Program-made: the position numbers and the translations under genes
Notes under the pieces: generated by a model
Told to the model about the DNA's origin: nothing
Databases searched by the model: none
The model's input: the letters and a program-made list of their open reading frames with translations, nothing else
Source: Pararhizobium sp. A13
GTDB lineage: Bacteria; Pseudomonadota; Alphaproteobacteria; Rhizobiales; Rhizobiaceae
DNA: 64,000 nt
Direction: 5' to 3'
NCBI RefSeq assembly: GCF_040126305.1
Contig: NZ_CP149510.1
Coordinates: 4,340,480 to 4,404,479 of the forward strand
In this document: piece after piece, positions 26,943 through 35,679 of the stretch
How positions within the stretch are numbered: position 1 is the first letter of the stretch
Layout of the letters: each line of letters begins with the position of its first letter

Positions 26943-27007
26943 CAGCCCGGCGGGATCAGCCGACAGCGCAAATTCATGTGTCTTGCTCACCGAAGGAGGC
27001 CGGGCTG
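26943..27007. repeat. Inverted repeat with 47-base loop
   Basis: Perfect 9-bp arms CAGCCCGGC (26943-26951) and GCCGGGCTG (26999-27007). It lies in noncoding sequence downstream of the Pot-type ATPase gene. It may fold in the read-through transcript; function unknown. Confidence 0.45.
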
Positions 27008-27060
27008 AACAATTCGCAAGACGTGCGAACGCACAGCCAAGATAGCCCCGGCGTTCGAAG

Positions 27061-27075
27061 GGTCAGGGTCTGACC
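27061..27075 (-). terminator. Short hairpin after the Pot-type ATPase gene
   Basis: GGTCAG / CTGACC with a 3-base loop, 22 bases beyond the stop codon at 27097. No U-tract follows, so it would be a weak terminator at best. Confidence 0.3.
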
Positions 27076-27096
27076 GCTGGGGAAAGAGACCGTCGA

Positions 27097-28179
27097 TTAA
27101 GCGCAGAAGACGTGCGCACTCGCCGGGTCGAAGCCAAGCGACACGATGTCGCCCCGTGCAAGGCCACTGGTCGCCTCATGTCCGAAGGGCAATCGCACCG
27201 ACAGCGCCTCGCCGGACGGGACCATCGCGGCAACGTGGATGTTGCTGCCGAGAAAGGTGATGTCCGTGACCGTGGCGGACAGACTGTTGCCGCCAGCTGA
27301 GCCGCGCTTGAGGGAGAGGCGTTCGGGGCGCAGCATCAGGGCGGCATTGCTGCCGGCGGCGCCACTGCCATGCATCGGCACGCCACTGATCGTCATGCCC
27401 GTCCCCACCGCAAGATCGGCGCGCCCGCCCCCGGCTGAAAGGACACGGCAGGTGACGAAATCGCTGTCGCCGATGAACTCCGCGACGAAACGGGTGGCAG
27501 GATTGGCATAGAGCTCCGGCCCGGTGCCGATCTGGTCGATCACGCCCTTGGAGAACACTGCGATCCGGTCCGACAGCCGCAGCGCTTCCTCCTGATCGTG
27601 CGTGACATAGAGGATGGTCACCTCGGTTTCCTGATGGATACGGCGGATCTCGTGCTGGATTTCCTCACGCAGCTTCTTGTCGAGCGCCGACAACGGCTCA
27701 TCCATCAGAAGCACCGGCGGATCATAAGCGAGCGCCCGCGCCAGCGCCACACGCTGCTGCTGGCCGCCCGACATCTGCGCCGGCTTCCTGTCCTCGAAAC
27801 CCTCGAGCCGGACGAGCTTCAGCATCTTCGCCACCTTTGCATCGATCTCGGCCTTGGGAAGGCGCCGGACCTTTAGTGGAAACGCGATGTTTTCGCCGAC
27901 GGACAGATGCGGGAACAGCGTGTAGCGCTGGAACACCATACCGATATTGCGCTTGTGCGAGGGCGTCGCGATCAGGCTTTGACCATTGAGCAGAATGTCC
28001 CCCGCCGTTGGATTCTCGAAGCCCGCGAGGATGTAGAGCGTCGTGCTCTTGCCCGATCCGGAGGGTCCGAGAAAGGTCATGAACTCGCCGCGCTCGACCG
28101 TGAGGTTGACATCCCGGACGGCGGTTACGATGCCATAGTCCTTTCTGAGGGCGCGGATATGCAGGAAGGGTGCGGTCAT
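27097..28179 (-). CDS. ABC transporter ATP-binding protein (PotA type)
   Basis: 360 residues. Walker A GPSGSGKST, signature MSGGQQQRVALARAL, Walker B VLLMDEPLSALD, switch His in YVTHDQEEAL, then a TOBE domain (residues ~280-355; ALMLRPERLSL). This layout is of the polyamine/opine/iron (POPT) importers. ATG at 28179 overlaps the permease stop in an ATGA. Last gene of an importer that directly follows the LLM/flavin-reductase catabolic genes, so it probably imports their substrate. Confidence 0.92.
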   Translation of the reverse strand: MTAPFLHIRALRKDYGIVTAVRDVNLTVERGEFMTFLGPSGSGKSTTLYILAGFENPTAGDILLNGQSLIATPSHKRNIGMVFQRYTLFPHLSVGENIAFPLKVRRLPKAEIDAKVAKMLKLVRLEGFEDRKPAQMSGGQQQRVALARALAYDPPVLLMDEPLSALDKKLREEIQHEIRRIHQETEVTILYVTHDQEEALRLSDRIAVFSKGVIDQIGTGPELYANPATRFVAEFIGDSDFVTCRVLSAGGGRADLAVGTGMTISGVPMHGSGAAGSNAALMLRPERLSLKRGSAGGNSLSATVTDITFLGSNIHVAAMVPSGEALSVRLPFGHEATSGLARGDIVSLGFDPASAHVFCA

Positions 28180-28976
28180 GATTTCAGTCCTTTGCGCAAC
28201 AGCGCGACCAGAAGCATCAGGGCAATGGTAACGACGATGAGAAGGGTGGAAGCGGCGGCGATCACCGGCGTCAGGTCCTGACGCAGCGTTGCCCAGATCT
28301 TGACGGGCAGCGTCTGCAGGGTCGGGCTTGCCATGAAGATCGCCAGCACCACTTCGTCCCAGGAAGTAAGGAACGAGAAGACAGCCGCCGAAAACAGGCC
28401 GTGGCTGATCGACGGCAGGGTGATGCGCAGCTTCGCTTCCAGCGGGCTTGCGCCGCAGAGCACCGCCGCGTCCTCGATCGACTTGTCGAAACCTTCCAGC
28501 GCATTGGTGATGGAGAGGATCGAGAACGGCAAAGCGACGACCAGATGGGCGATGACGAAGCCGGTGACGGTCCCGTTGAGGCCAATCCGCAGGAAGAAAG
28601 CGTAGAGCGCGACGGCAAGCACCACGACCGGCAGGATCATCGGCGTCAGGAACAAGGCCCGCAGGCCCTCCTTGCCAATAAAGCTTCCCCGCACCAAACC
28701 GAACGACGCGACGAGGCCGATCAGGACGGACAGGACCGTCACCATGGCCGCGATCGTAAAGCTCGTCCACGCCGCTTCAAGCCAGCGCGGGTCGGCGAAA
28801 AAGGCCTCGTACCATTTCAGCGTCCAGGCCGGCGGCGGAAAGATCAGCCATTGCGACGAGCCGAAGGAGAGCGCGGCGATGAAGACGATCGGCAGGATGA
28901 GAAAGGCCGCGGTCAGGCCGGTGATACCAAGCAGGATCCATTTCCATCCACGGAGGCGGTCGAAATTCAACAGCAT
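28176..28976 (-). CDS. ABC transporter permease (PotC type)
   Basis: 266 residues, six membrane helices. The EAA loop reads SIEDAAVLCGASPLEAKLRITLPS. The start ATG at 28976 lies one base from the stop of the upstream permease gene. Inner-membrane half of the Pot-type importer. Confidence 0.92.
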   Translation of the reverse strand: MLLNFDRLRGWKWILLGITGLTAAFLILPIVFIAALSFGSSQWLIFPPPAWTLKWYEAFFADPRWLEAAWTSFTIAAMVTVLSVLIGLVASFGLVRGSFIGKEGLRALFLTPMILPVVVLAVALYAFFLRIGLNGTVTGFVIAHLVVALPFSILSITNALEGFDKSIEDAAVLCGASPLEAKLRITLPSISHGLFSAAVFSFLTSWDEVVLAIFMASPTLQTLPVKIWATLRQDLTPVIAAASTLLIVVTIALMLLVALLRKGLKS

Positions 28977-28977
28977 C

Positions 28978-29853
28978 TCAGCGTCCTTCCATGCGGGCGG
29001 TGCCGAACAGCCTGAGTTGGACGGCATAAAGCGTCAGGGTGACGACGAGGAGCACCAGTGCCGCCGCTCCGCCCATGCCCCAGTTGACGAGGGACTGCAC
29101 GAATTGTGCGATCAGTTCGGCCAGCATCATGTTGGCCGTGCCGCCAAGCAGCGCTGGCGTAACGAAATAGCCGAGCGACATGACGAAGACCATCAGCGCG
29201 CCGGAAACCATGCCGGGCATTGCCAGCGGAATGAGGATGCCCGTCAGCGCCTGCCATCTTGTCGCCCCGCAAAGGGCAGCCGCCTGCAGGATGGCCGGAT
29301 CGATCTTGCGGATCACGCCGTAGAGCGGCAGGATGATGAAGGGCAGCATGATGTAGGTCATGCCTATGGTGACGCCGACAAGGTTGTTGACCAGCGGCAG
29401 CGGCTCGCTGGTCAGTCCGAGCCCGATCAGCGTCTTGTTGATGACGCCGGTGCGCTGCAAGAGCACCATCCAGGCATAGGTGCGCGTGAGAAGATTGGTC
29501 CACATCGACAAAAGCAGCACGGCAAAGACGATCGAGGCCCAGCGCGACGGCATGATGGCGAGTGCCCAGGCGACAGGAAAGCCGATCGCGAGCGTCACGA
29601 CGGTGACCAGCGCGGACACGCTGAAGGTGTTCAGGAATATCTTCAGATAAGTGGTCGATCCAAGCAAGGCCCTGTAGTTGTCGAGGCCCGGCTCCGGCTC
29701 CATCACGCTGCGCAGCAGCAGCGACACCACCGGCAGAATGAAGAACACCACGAGAAGCAGCAGCGCCGGAACGGTCAGGGCGAAATTCCTCGACCGGACG
29801 GTGCGGATTTTGCCGACCGCTGTTATGTCGTCTCGCTCAGTCAGCAAGGCCAT
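28978..29853 (-). CDS. ABC transporter permease (PotB type)
   Basis: 291 residues, six membrane helices. The EAA loop reads PAILQAAALCGATRWQALTGILIP. It pairs with the PotC-type protein. The start has no close ribosome-binding site of note; a rhizobial intergenic repeat separates it from the binding-protein gene. Confidence 0.92.
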   Translation of the reverse strand: MALLTERDDITAVGKIRTVRSRNFALTVPALLLLVVFFILPVVSLLLRSVMEPEPGLDNYRALLGSTTYLKIFLNTFSVSALVTVVTLAIGFPVAWALAIMPSRWASIVFAVLLLSMWTNLLTRTYAWMVLLQRTGVINKTLIGLGLTSEPLPLVNNLVGVTIGMTYIMLPFIILPLYGVIRKIDPAILQAAALCGATRWQALTGILIPLAMPGMVSGALMVFVMSLGYFVTPALLGGTANMMLAELIAQFVQSLVNWGMGGAAALVLLVVTLTLYAVQLRLFGTARMEGR

Positions 29854-29865
29854 GCCGAAACCCCC

Positions 29866-29924
29866 TTAGAGCAGTTCCAGGAAAAGCGCGAAGCGACTTT
29901 CTGTCCGGAACTACGTAAAAACAG
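29866..29924. repeat. Rhizobial-type intergenic palindromic repeat
   Basis: The stretch begins TTAGAGCAGTTCCAGGAAAA and ends TCCGGAACTACGTAAAAACA. It has inverted arms GTTCC (29874-29878) and GGAAC (29907-29911). From memory, many rhizobial genomes carry copies of this kind (GAGCATTTTC-AGGAAAAG-CCGGAA-GCGTAAAAAC). Here it lies between binding-protein and permease genes of one operon. Confidence 0.6.
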
Positions 29925-29956
29925 ACGGGCGCGACCGTTCGCGCCCGCCGATAACC

Positions 29957-30967
29957 TTACTTGGCCTGCCAAGCGTACCAGCGTTCGCCGATCGCATCTC
30001 GGTTTGCCGCCCAGTAATCCATGTCGGCGTTGACCTGGCTCGCCGACTGCATGTCCGGCAGGCTCATGCGAAGCTTTTCATCCATGATGGCGCTCGAATC
30101 GAGGTTGATCGGCGCGTAGCCGGTGCTGACCGCCATGTTCGCCTGAGCATCGGCGCTGGTTGCAGCCGCAATGAACTTCATCGCCGCTTCCTTGTTCTTC
30201 GTGCCCTTCGGCACGACGAGAGCATCCGCCGCCGTGATGTTCTGGTCCCAGGACGTTTCGACGGTGACGCCGGTTTCGGCAAGTGCCGTCAAGCGCCCGT
30301 TCCAGAACGAGCCGAAAGGCGCTTCGGCGGAAGCAAGAAGCTGCTGCGATTGGGCGCCGCCGGTCCACCAGATGATGTCGGCCTTGATGGTATCGAGCTT
30401 CTTGAAGGCGCGGTCGAGATCGAGCGGATAGAGCTTTTCTGGCGCAACGCCGTCTGCCAGCAAGGCGGCTTCGATCACGCCGGGCGCAGACCATTTGTAG
30501 AACGTGCGCTTTCCGGGAAACTTCGTGGTGTCGAACAGGTCTGCCCAGGTCTTCGGGCAGGCCGACACCGCATCCTTGTTGCAGCCGATGACGAAGGAAT
30601 AATAGAAGCTGCCGACGGAGTAGTCGGTCAAAAAGCGCGGATCGAGCTTCGACTTGTCGATGACCGAGAAATCCAGCTTTTCGAGCATTCCGGCCTTACC
30701 AGCCTGGACGGCATAGTCGCCCTCGACGTCGACCACGTCCCAGGCGACGCTTCCGGCCTCGACCATGGCCTTGAGCTTGCCATAGTCGGTCGGCCCGTCC
30801 TGCACCACGTTGATGCCGCTTTCCGATGTGAACGGATCGGCCCAAGCCGTCTTCTGTGCGTCCTGGGTGGTCCCACCCCAGCTGGTGAAAACCAGATCGG
30901 CGGCAGTTGCCGCGGTGGAAAGGCCAAGTGTAGCGGCCATGGTTGCGATGATGAATGTCTTTGTCAT
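29957..30967 (-). CDS. Periplasmic substrate-binding protein (PotD-like)
   Basis: 336 residues with a signal peptide of ~22 residues (ends ATAA-DL). The mature part is a type II binding protein of the PotD branch (LVFTSWGGTTQDAQKTAWADPF; WDVVDVEGDY). Cys pair in IGCNKDAVSACPKT may form a periplasmic disulfide. The 135-bp space before it suggests its own promoter or processing site, but gene order keeps it with the oxidative operon. Ligand unknown; polyamine-like or N-rich small molecule would fit the family. Confidence 0.9.
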   Translation of the reverse strand: MTKTFIIATMAATLGLSTAATAADLVFTSWGGTTQDAQKTAWADPFTSESGINVVQDGPTDYGKLKAMVEAGSVAWDVVDVEGDYAVQAGKAGMLEKLDFSVIDKSKLDPRFLTDYSVGSFYYSFVIGCNKDAVSACPKTWADLFDTTKFPGKRTFYKWSAPGVIEAALLADGVAPEKLYPLDLDRAFKKLDTIKADIIWWTGGAQSQQLLASAEAPFGSFWNGRLTALAETGVTVETSWDQNITAADALVVPKGTKNKEAAMKFIAAATSADAQANMAVSTGYAPINLDSSAIMDEKLRMSLPDMQSASQVNADMDYWAANRDAIGERWYAWQAK

Positions 30968-31010
30968 GTTCCCTTGCTCCGTTGGTTTTGGACTGTTTTT
31001 CTTGGTCTTC

Positions 31011-31029
31011 GGAACAGCCTTCGGCTGTC
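31011..31029 (-). terminator. Hairpin between NIPSNAP gene and binding-protein gene
   Basis: ACAGCC / GGCTGT with a TTC loop. It lies in the 135-bp gap and lacks a U-tract. It could limit or stabilise read-through from the oxidative genes into the transporter genes. Confidence 0.3.
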
Positions 31030-31102
31030 CGTCCCGGGCTTTCCCTGGAAGGCGATGAAATCCCGAAATGTCATATTCAATGAGCCAGCGGCTCTTTCCG
31101 GC

Positions 31103-31432
31103 TCACACCGGCCGCGATCCTCCCATGGGCGAAAAGGCTGCCGGCTTCATGATCTTGTTGTCGGCGATCTCGATCAGATCGCGAATTTTCGGCAGGAAGG
31201 CCTGCCAGTCCGGATCGGCCATCAACCGGCTGCGGCGCGCCTCTCGGTCGTCGAGGCTGGCAAAGCCCCAGATATGGACGATCTCGTTGATCGGGCCGAT
31301 CTCCGAAAAGAAGTAGCCGGCCAGTTCGCCCAGATGTTTCTTCTGGACGGCGATGCCCTCCTCTTCCACGACCTTGAGGTAGGCGGGGACCGCGCCATTC
31401 TTCAGCCGGTAGGTGCGGATCTCGTAAAACAT
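31103..31432 (-). CDS. NIPSNAP-family protein
   Basis: 109 residues, a dimeric alpha/beta-barrel of the NIPSNAP type. It starts MFYEIRTYRLKNG, has GYFFSEIGPINEIVHIW in the middle and SRLMADPDWQAF towards the end. These proteins often accompany oxygenases or dehydrogenases, but no general reaction is known. ATG at 31432 fits the family start; a GTG at 31441 overlapping the aldehyde dehydrogenase stop is an alternative. Last catabolic gene before the transporter. Confidence 0.85.
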   Translation of the reverse strand: MFYEIRTYRLKNGAVPAYLKVVEEEGIAVQKKHLGELAGYFFSEIGPINEIVHIWGFASLDDREARRSRLMADPDWQAFLPKIRDLIEIADNKIMKPAAFSPMGGSRPV

Positions 31433-31437
31433 CGCCG

Positions 31438-32904
31438 TCACCGCATCACGAACGGATCGGGGATCGGATCATCCGATGTCCGCAGCCACACGGTCTTGGT
31501 GCGGGTGTAGCTCAGCGCCGCGGCAAGACCGCCTTCGCGCCCGTCGCCGGAAAGGCCCGAGCCGCCGAAGGGCGCGATCGGCGAGACCGCCCGGTAGGTG
31601 TTGACCCAGACGATGCCAGCGCGGATCGCTTTCATCAGCCGGTGCGCCCGCGTCAGGTTCTGCGTGAAGATGCCCGAGGCAAGTCCGTAAGGCGTGCTGT
31701 TGGCGAGCTCGACCGCTTCGGCCTCGGTCTCGAAGGACACCACCGAAAGGACCGGTCCGAAGAATTCCTCGTCCAGCGACGGCGAATTCCTACCGTCGCA
31801 GTCGAGAATGGTGGGGCGATAGAAATAGCCCTCCCCGACCGGCGCCGAACCGCCGGTCACCAGCCTGGCTCCCGCATCGAGCGAGGCGGCAACCAGCGTT
31901 TCGATATGCCGGCGCTGCCGTTCCGTTGCCAACGGCCCGACCTCGGTATCCATGGAGAGCGGCGAGCCGATGCGGATCGCTTCTGCTTTGGCCGAGAGGA
32001 TTTCGAGGAAGCGGTCCTTGACGCTGCGCTCGACGATCAACCGGGACGCGGCAACGCAACTCTGACCGGTCGCGGCAAAAATGCCGGCGACCTGCGCATT
32101 CGCCGCACTTTCGAGATCGGCGTCGGCGAAAACGAGAAGCGGCGACTTGCCGCCGAGTTCAAGCGAGGTGGACGCGAGGTTTTCCGCTGAACTGCGGACG
32201 ATGTGGCGGGCGGTCTCGGCCCCGCCGGTAAAGGCGATATGGGCGACCTTCGGATGCGCCGTCAGCGCAGCACCACAGGTGGCACCGAAGCCGGTGATGA
32301 TATTGACGACGCCGGGCGGAAAGCCCGCCTCGTCGACGAGCCGGGCAAATTCGAGCAAGGGCGCCGGACCATCTTCGGACGCCTTGACGACGATGGTACA
32401 GCCAGCCGCAAGAGCCGGACCGATCTTGACGGCGGCAAGAAACAGCTGGCTGTTCCAGGGCACGATCGCCGCAACGACGCCGACCGGCTCGCGGCGCAGC
32501 CACACGTCCATGTCCGGCTTGTCGATCGGCAGGAAGGCGCCTTCGATCTTGTCGGCAAGCCCCGCATAATACCGATAGTAGTCGGCGACATAGGCGATCT
32601 GCGAGGACGTCTCGCGGATGATCTTGCCGGTATCGCGGGTTTCGAGGTCGGCAAGTCGCGGTACGCTCGCCGCGATGAGGTCGGCGAGCCGGTAGAGCAG
32701 CTTGCCGCGCTGCGTCGCCGTCATCCGCGCCCAGCGGCCACCGCCGTGCAGCGCCTGATGAGCAGCCTCGACGGCGCGATCGACATCGGCCTCACGGCTT
32801 TCGGGCATCTCCGCCCACGCAGCGCCCGTCGCCGGGTCAACGCTTGAAAAGCGCGCCTCGCCATTGCTGAAACGGCCGTCGATGTAACATTGGAACTGCT
32901 GCAT
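31438..32904 (-). CDS. NAD(P)-dependent aldehyde dehydrogenase
   Basis: 488 residues, full-length family member. Catalytic residues by position: Asn151 (VPWNSQ), Glu249 (SLELGGKSP) and nucleophile Cys283 (ATGQSCVAAS). It oxidises an aldehyde to the acid. It follows the LLM monooxygenase gene by four bases, so it probably removes an aldehyde released by that enzyme's oxidation. Strong operon partner; substrate unknown. Confidence 0.93.
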   Translation of the reverse strand: MQQFQCYIDGRFSNGEARFSSVDPATGAAWAEMPESREADVDRAVEAAHQALHGGGRWARMTATQRGKLLYRLADLIAASVPRLADLETRDTGKIIRETSSQIAYVADYYRYYAGLADKIEGAFLPIDKPDMDVWLRREPVGVVAAIVPWNSQLFLAAVKIGPALAAGCTIVVKASEDGPAPLLEFARLVDEAGFPPGVVNIITGFGATCGAALTAHPKVAHIAFTGGAETARHIVRSSAENLASTSLELGGKSPLLVFADADLESAANAQVAGIFAATGQSCVAASRLIVERSVKDRFLEILSAKAEAIRIGSPLSMDTEVGPLATERQRRHIETLVAASLDAGARLVTGGSAPVGEGYFYRPTILDCDGRNSPSLDEEFFGPVLSVVSFETEAEAVELANSTPYGLASGIFTQNLTRAHRLMKAIRAGIVWVNTYRAVSPIAPFGGSGLSGDGREGGLAAALSYTRTKTVWLRTSDDPIPDPFVMR

Positions 32905-32908
32905 CGCC

Positions 32909-33946
32909 CTACTCCCCGAATGCCGGCATGACCTCGGCGATGAAGCGCTCGAGCGAGGCCTTCTTGCGCTCGAAGCTCATGCCGGTGTCGATCCAGAAGG
33001 AATATTCGTCGTAGCCCATCGCCTCGTAGGCTTTCAGCCGGCCGATCACCTCACCTGCTCCGCCGATCACGTTGTTGGTCCGCATGACATCCGCCGAAAG
33101 CATCGCGTTGGCGGCGATATCCTCGGGCGCAATCCGCTCGATCAGGCCTTGATGGATCGGCTTCTCGTTCTTGAACCAGGCAAAGAAGTAGTTGTAATAG
33201 ACGCTTATCTCGTGGGCGGCCTGCGCGATGTCGGCTTCGTCGGTACCCACATAAGTGTGGCGCAGAAGCATGATCTTCGGCCGCTCGACGGCGGTGTTCT
33301 TGGCGCAGGCCTCGTTGAAGCGGCCCATCAAGGTCAAGACTTCGTCGTCCCCCTGCCAGAGTGGAGTCACCTGGACATTGCAGCCATTGGCGACCGCGAA
33401 TTCATGGGAGTTCGGATCGCGCGCCGCCACCCAGATCGGCGGGTGCTGCTGGATGGGCTTCGGCGCCGACGTCGTGGAAGGGAATTTGTAGAACTCACCG
33501 TCATGCGCGTAGTCGCCTTCCCACAGTTTCTGGACGGCGGGAATGAGTTCGCGCAGGCGCTGGCCGGCACCCCAGGCATCGAGCCCGGGCAACAGGCGCT
33601 CGTACTCGAAGGAATAGGCGCCGCGTGCTATGCCGATATCCAGCCGCCCGTCGCAGATGAGGTCGGTCATCGCCGCTTCGCCGGCAAGCTTGATCGGATG
33701 CCAGAACGGTGCAATGACCGTGCCGGTGCCGAGCCGTACCTTGCTGGTTCGGCGTGCCAGATCGGCGATGGTGACGAACGGGTTGGGGGCGATGGTGAAG
33801 TCCATGCCGTGATGTTCGCCGGTCCAGATGGCGTGCATGCCGCCCTTGTCGGCGATCTCGCAGAGCGCCACGAACTCCTCGTACAGGCTCTTGTGATCCT
33901 GGCCCGCGTCAAGCCGCTCCATATGGACGAAGAGGGAAAATTTCAT
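32909..33946 (-). CDS. LLM-class flavin-dependent monooxygenase
   Basis: 345 residues, luciferase-like TIM barrel: KFSLFVHMERLDAG at the start, WTGEHHGMDFTIAPNPFV, RLGTGTVIAPFWHPIKLAGEAAM and GRLDIGIARGAYSFEYERL. It uses reduced FMN supplied by a separate reductase, here the gene immediately upstream. Reactions of this class include oxidative C-N bond cleavage (RutA, NtaA) and Baeyer-Villiger steps. Context of a Pot-type importer suggests a nitrogenous substrate (inference). Confidence 0.9.
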   Translation of the reverse strand: MKFSLFVHMERLDAGQDHKSLYEEFVALCEIADKGGMHAIWTGEHHGMDFTIAPNPFVTIADLARRTSKVRLGTGTVIAPFWHPIKLAGEAAMTDLICDGRLDIGIARGAYSFEYERLLPGLDAWGAGQRLRELIPAVQKLWEGDYAHDGEFYKFPSTTSAPKPIQQHPPIWVAARDPNSHEFAVANGCNVQVTPLWQGDDEVLTLMGRFNEACAKNTAVERPKIMLLRHTYVGTDEADIAQAAHEISVYYNYFFAWFKNEKPIHQGLIERIAPEDIAANAMLSADVMRTNNVIGGAGEVIGRLKAYEAMGYDEYSFWIDTGMSFERKKASLERFIAEVMPAFGE

Positions 33947-33951
33947 CTCAA

Positions 33952-34878
33952 TCAGGCCTTCCTTGAAACCGGGTGGACTTTGCCGGCTGTTTCATTGCCG
34001 AAATAAACGCCGAAATTGCCGATGGAGTTTTCCAGGTCGAACCGCCGGACAATATCGGCCGTCGCGGTGCTGTCGAATGTCTGCTTCAAGGCCTCGGCGA
34101 GCGGCAGGAACCGTCCGGTCGCCGGCTCCCCGGCTGCCGCGGTCGCCCGATAGACAATGTGCTGCCGGTTGTCGGCGCGGCTTTCATAGACGGAATAGAG
34201 GAAGCCGATGGAAACGCTCAGTCCCGTGAGCGTCTCAAGATAGTCCCGCAGCATCTGCGTCGGCTCGCCGCCTTCCATGGCACAAGTCGGAAGGCTGAGA
34301 ACGTCGCTTCCAAGCAGAAGGAGCGAGCCGTCGCGCTCGATCACCGCGCTCAACTGGGCCTCGCCTTCCGCTGCCGCCGAAACGGCCTTGCCCGCCAGCG
34401 CCGGAGTGAAATAGCTACCTCGGGCGTACCCGAGACCGTTCAGGCCACTATTGGCGAAGGCTTTCACCCGGCCGGTCATGATGACATGGTCGCCCGCATC
34501 CAGCACTTCTTCGGTTGCGCAATCGAACCAGGCCGCAACATCGGCAAAGATCGGCGAACCTTCGGGCCCTTTCTTCCACTCGACAGCGGCGAAACGGTCC
34601 TCGACCGGACGGGCGAAGGTGTTGGAAACATCCTTCTGCGTTTCGGAAAGGATATTCACCGCAAAGCCAGCCGAACCGGTCATGGCCGCAAAATTCCGGG
34701 ATGTCTTCGCCAGGCAGATCAACAGCAGCGGCGGATCGAGCGACACGGACGTGAAGGAATTGGCGGTGAAACCGATCGGCTGGCCCGATGGGTCATGGGC
34801 TGTCACCACCGTCACACCGGTCGGAAAGGCGCCGAACGCGTCGCGCAGGGCGCGTGCATCCAAACTCGCTTGGCTCAT
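33952..34878 (-). CDS. Flavin reductase with C-terminal Nudix-like extension
   Basis: 308 residues, almost twice the usual reductase length. Residues 1-165 are a flavin reductase domain (AFGAFPTGVTVVTAHD, GFTANSFTSVSLDPPLLLICLAK, the last near residue 55). Residues ~180-308 form a second domain (ERDGSLLLLG, GGEPTQMLRDYLETLTGL, VGFLYSVYE-like). Its helix resembles a Nudix box but lacks the paired glutamates, so hydrolase activity is doubtful. The first domain supplies FMNH2 to the LLM enzyme. The role of the second domain is unknown. Confidence 0.85.
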   Translation of the reverse strand: MSQASLDARALRDAFGAFPTGVTVVTAHDPSGQPIGFTANSFTSVSLDPPLLLICLAKTSRNFAAMTGSAGFAVNILSETQKDVSNTFARPVEDRFAAVEWKKGPEGSPIFADVAAWFDCATEEVLDAGDHVIMTGRVKAFANSGLNGLGYARGSYFTPALAGKAVSAAAEGEAQLSAVIERDGSLLLLGSDVLSLPTCAMEGGEPTQMLRDYLETLTGLSVSIGFLYSVYESRADNRQHIVYRATAAAGEPATGRFLPLAEALKQTFDSTATADIVRRFDLENSIGNFGVYFGNETAGKVHPVSRKA

Positions 34879-35672
34879 TTCATCTCCTCCGGTTTCGCCA
34901 GCCATTCCAAGAGGATAGAATTGACCTCATCGGGGGCCGTCAGGTTGACCATATGCCGGTGGTCGTCGATCAGCACCGCATAACCGGCAGGGGCCGCCTC
35001 CGCCATCGCGCGCGCCATGGCCGGGGTCGAATTGGGGTCGTCGGCTCCGGTGAGAAACAGCGCCGGACATCCGACATTCGGCCAGCAATCGGCATAGGTG
35101 CTGTCGCCGCCGGCAAAGGCGGCATAGGCCGTGGCATAGCCGGCGCGATCGACGGAAGACAGCCAGCGGTGGGTCAGGCGGTAGACCTCGCTGTCTTGAC
35201 TGTCCGCCCCGAACCAGCGCAACAGCGGGCCGTCGACATCGACCTGCCCGGCGCGGATTTCCCGCGCCCTGCCAACGACTGCCGCGCTTGCACCCGCATC
35301 GCGGCGATAGACGCCGTTCAACAGCGCCACCCTGGAAACCTTCGATCCGAACGTGGCGGCCGCGCCGCCGGCTATCAGGGCACCCATGGAGTGTCCGGCC
35401 ACATTGACGCGCTCAAGCCCCAGATCATCGAGGAAAAGACCCAGCCATGCAACAAAGGCTTCAAGCCCCGCGTCACCTGGCAAGGGCCGGCTCTCGCCAT
35501 GCCCCGGCATATCAACGGCGATCACACGATGGCTCCTGCCGAGCGCCGCCATTTGCGGCGCCCAGGCCTCCAGCCGCATGCCGACCCCGTGGATCAGCAC
35601 CAGCGGTTCGCCGACGCCCTGCTCAGCAAAGGCCATGCCGCTTTTCGTATGGAACCGCCGAACCATTTCCAT
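34875..35672 (-). CDS. Alpha/beta hydrolase (RutD-like size)
   Basis: 265 residues. The oxyanion loop is HGVG near residue 29; the nucleophile is Ser95 in GHSMG; an acid in TGADDPNS and the His in DDHRHMVN complete the triad. It hydrolyses an ester, amide or carbamate-like bond. Its start follows the AA_synth gene by eight bases and its end overlaps the reductase gene by four. Together with LLM and reductase genes the trio recalls RutD, RutA and RutF, but the rest of a rut operon is not here. Confidence 0.9.
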   Translation of the reverse strand: MEMVRRFHTKSGMAFAEQGVGEPLVLIHGVGMRLEAWAPQMAALGRSHRVIAVDMPGHGESRPLPGDAGLEAFVAWLGLFLDDLGLERVNVAGHSMGALIAGGAAATFGSKVSRVALLNGVYRRDAGASAAVVGRAREIRAGQVDVDGPLLRWFGADSQDSEVYRLTHRWLSSVDRAGYATAYAAFAGGDSTYADCWPNVGCPALFLTGADDPNSTPAMARAMAEAAPAGYAVLIDDHRHMVNLTAPDEVNSILLEWLAKPEEMK

Positions 35673-35679
35673 GTCAGCC

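Larger units (their letters stand above)
26744..27096. other. Intergenic region between the CUT2 operon promoter and the Pot-type operon end
   Basis: 353 bases without a credible gene. From left to right it holds a duplicated ribosome-binding stretch (ATTCCTCCTCGA at 26745-26756 and 26823-26834, plus strand), the leftward promoter, a palindromic operator candidate, a long-loop inverted repeat and a small hairpin after the ATPase stop. A short rightward open frame at 26891-27073 has no coding features. Confidence 0.6.

Noticed and set aside
26891..27073. 60-codon rightward frame in the CUT2/Pot gap
   Set aside because: Overlaps the operator palindrome and inverted repeat; no start signal or coding character.
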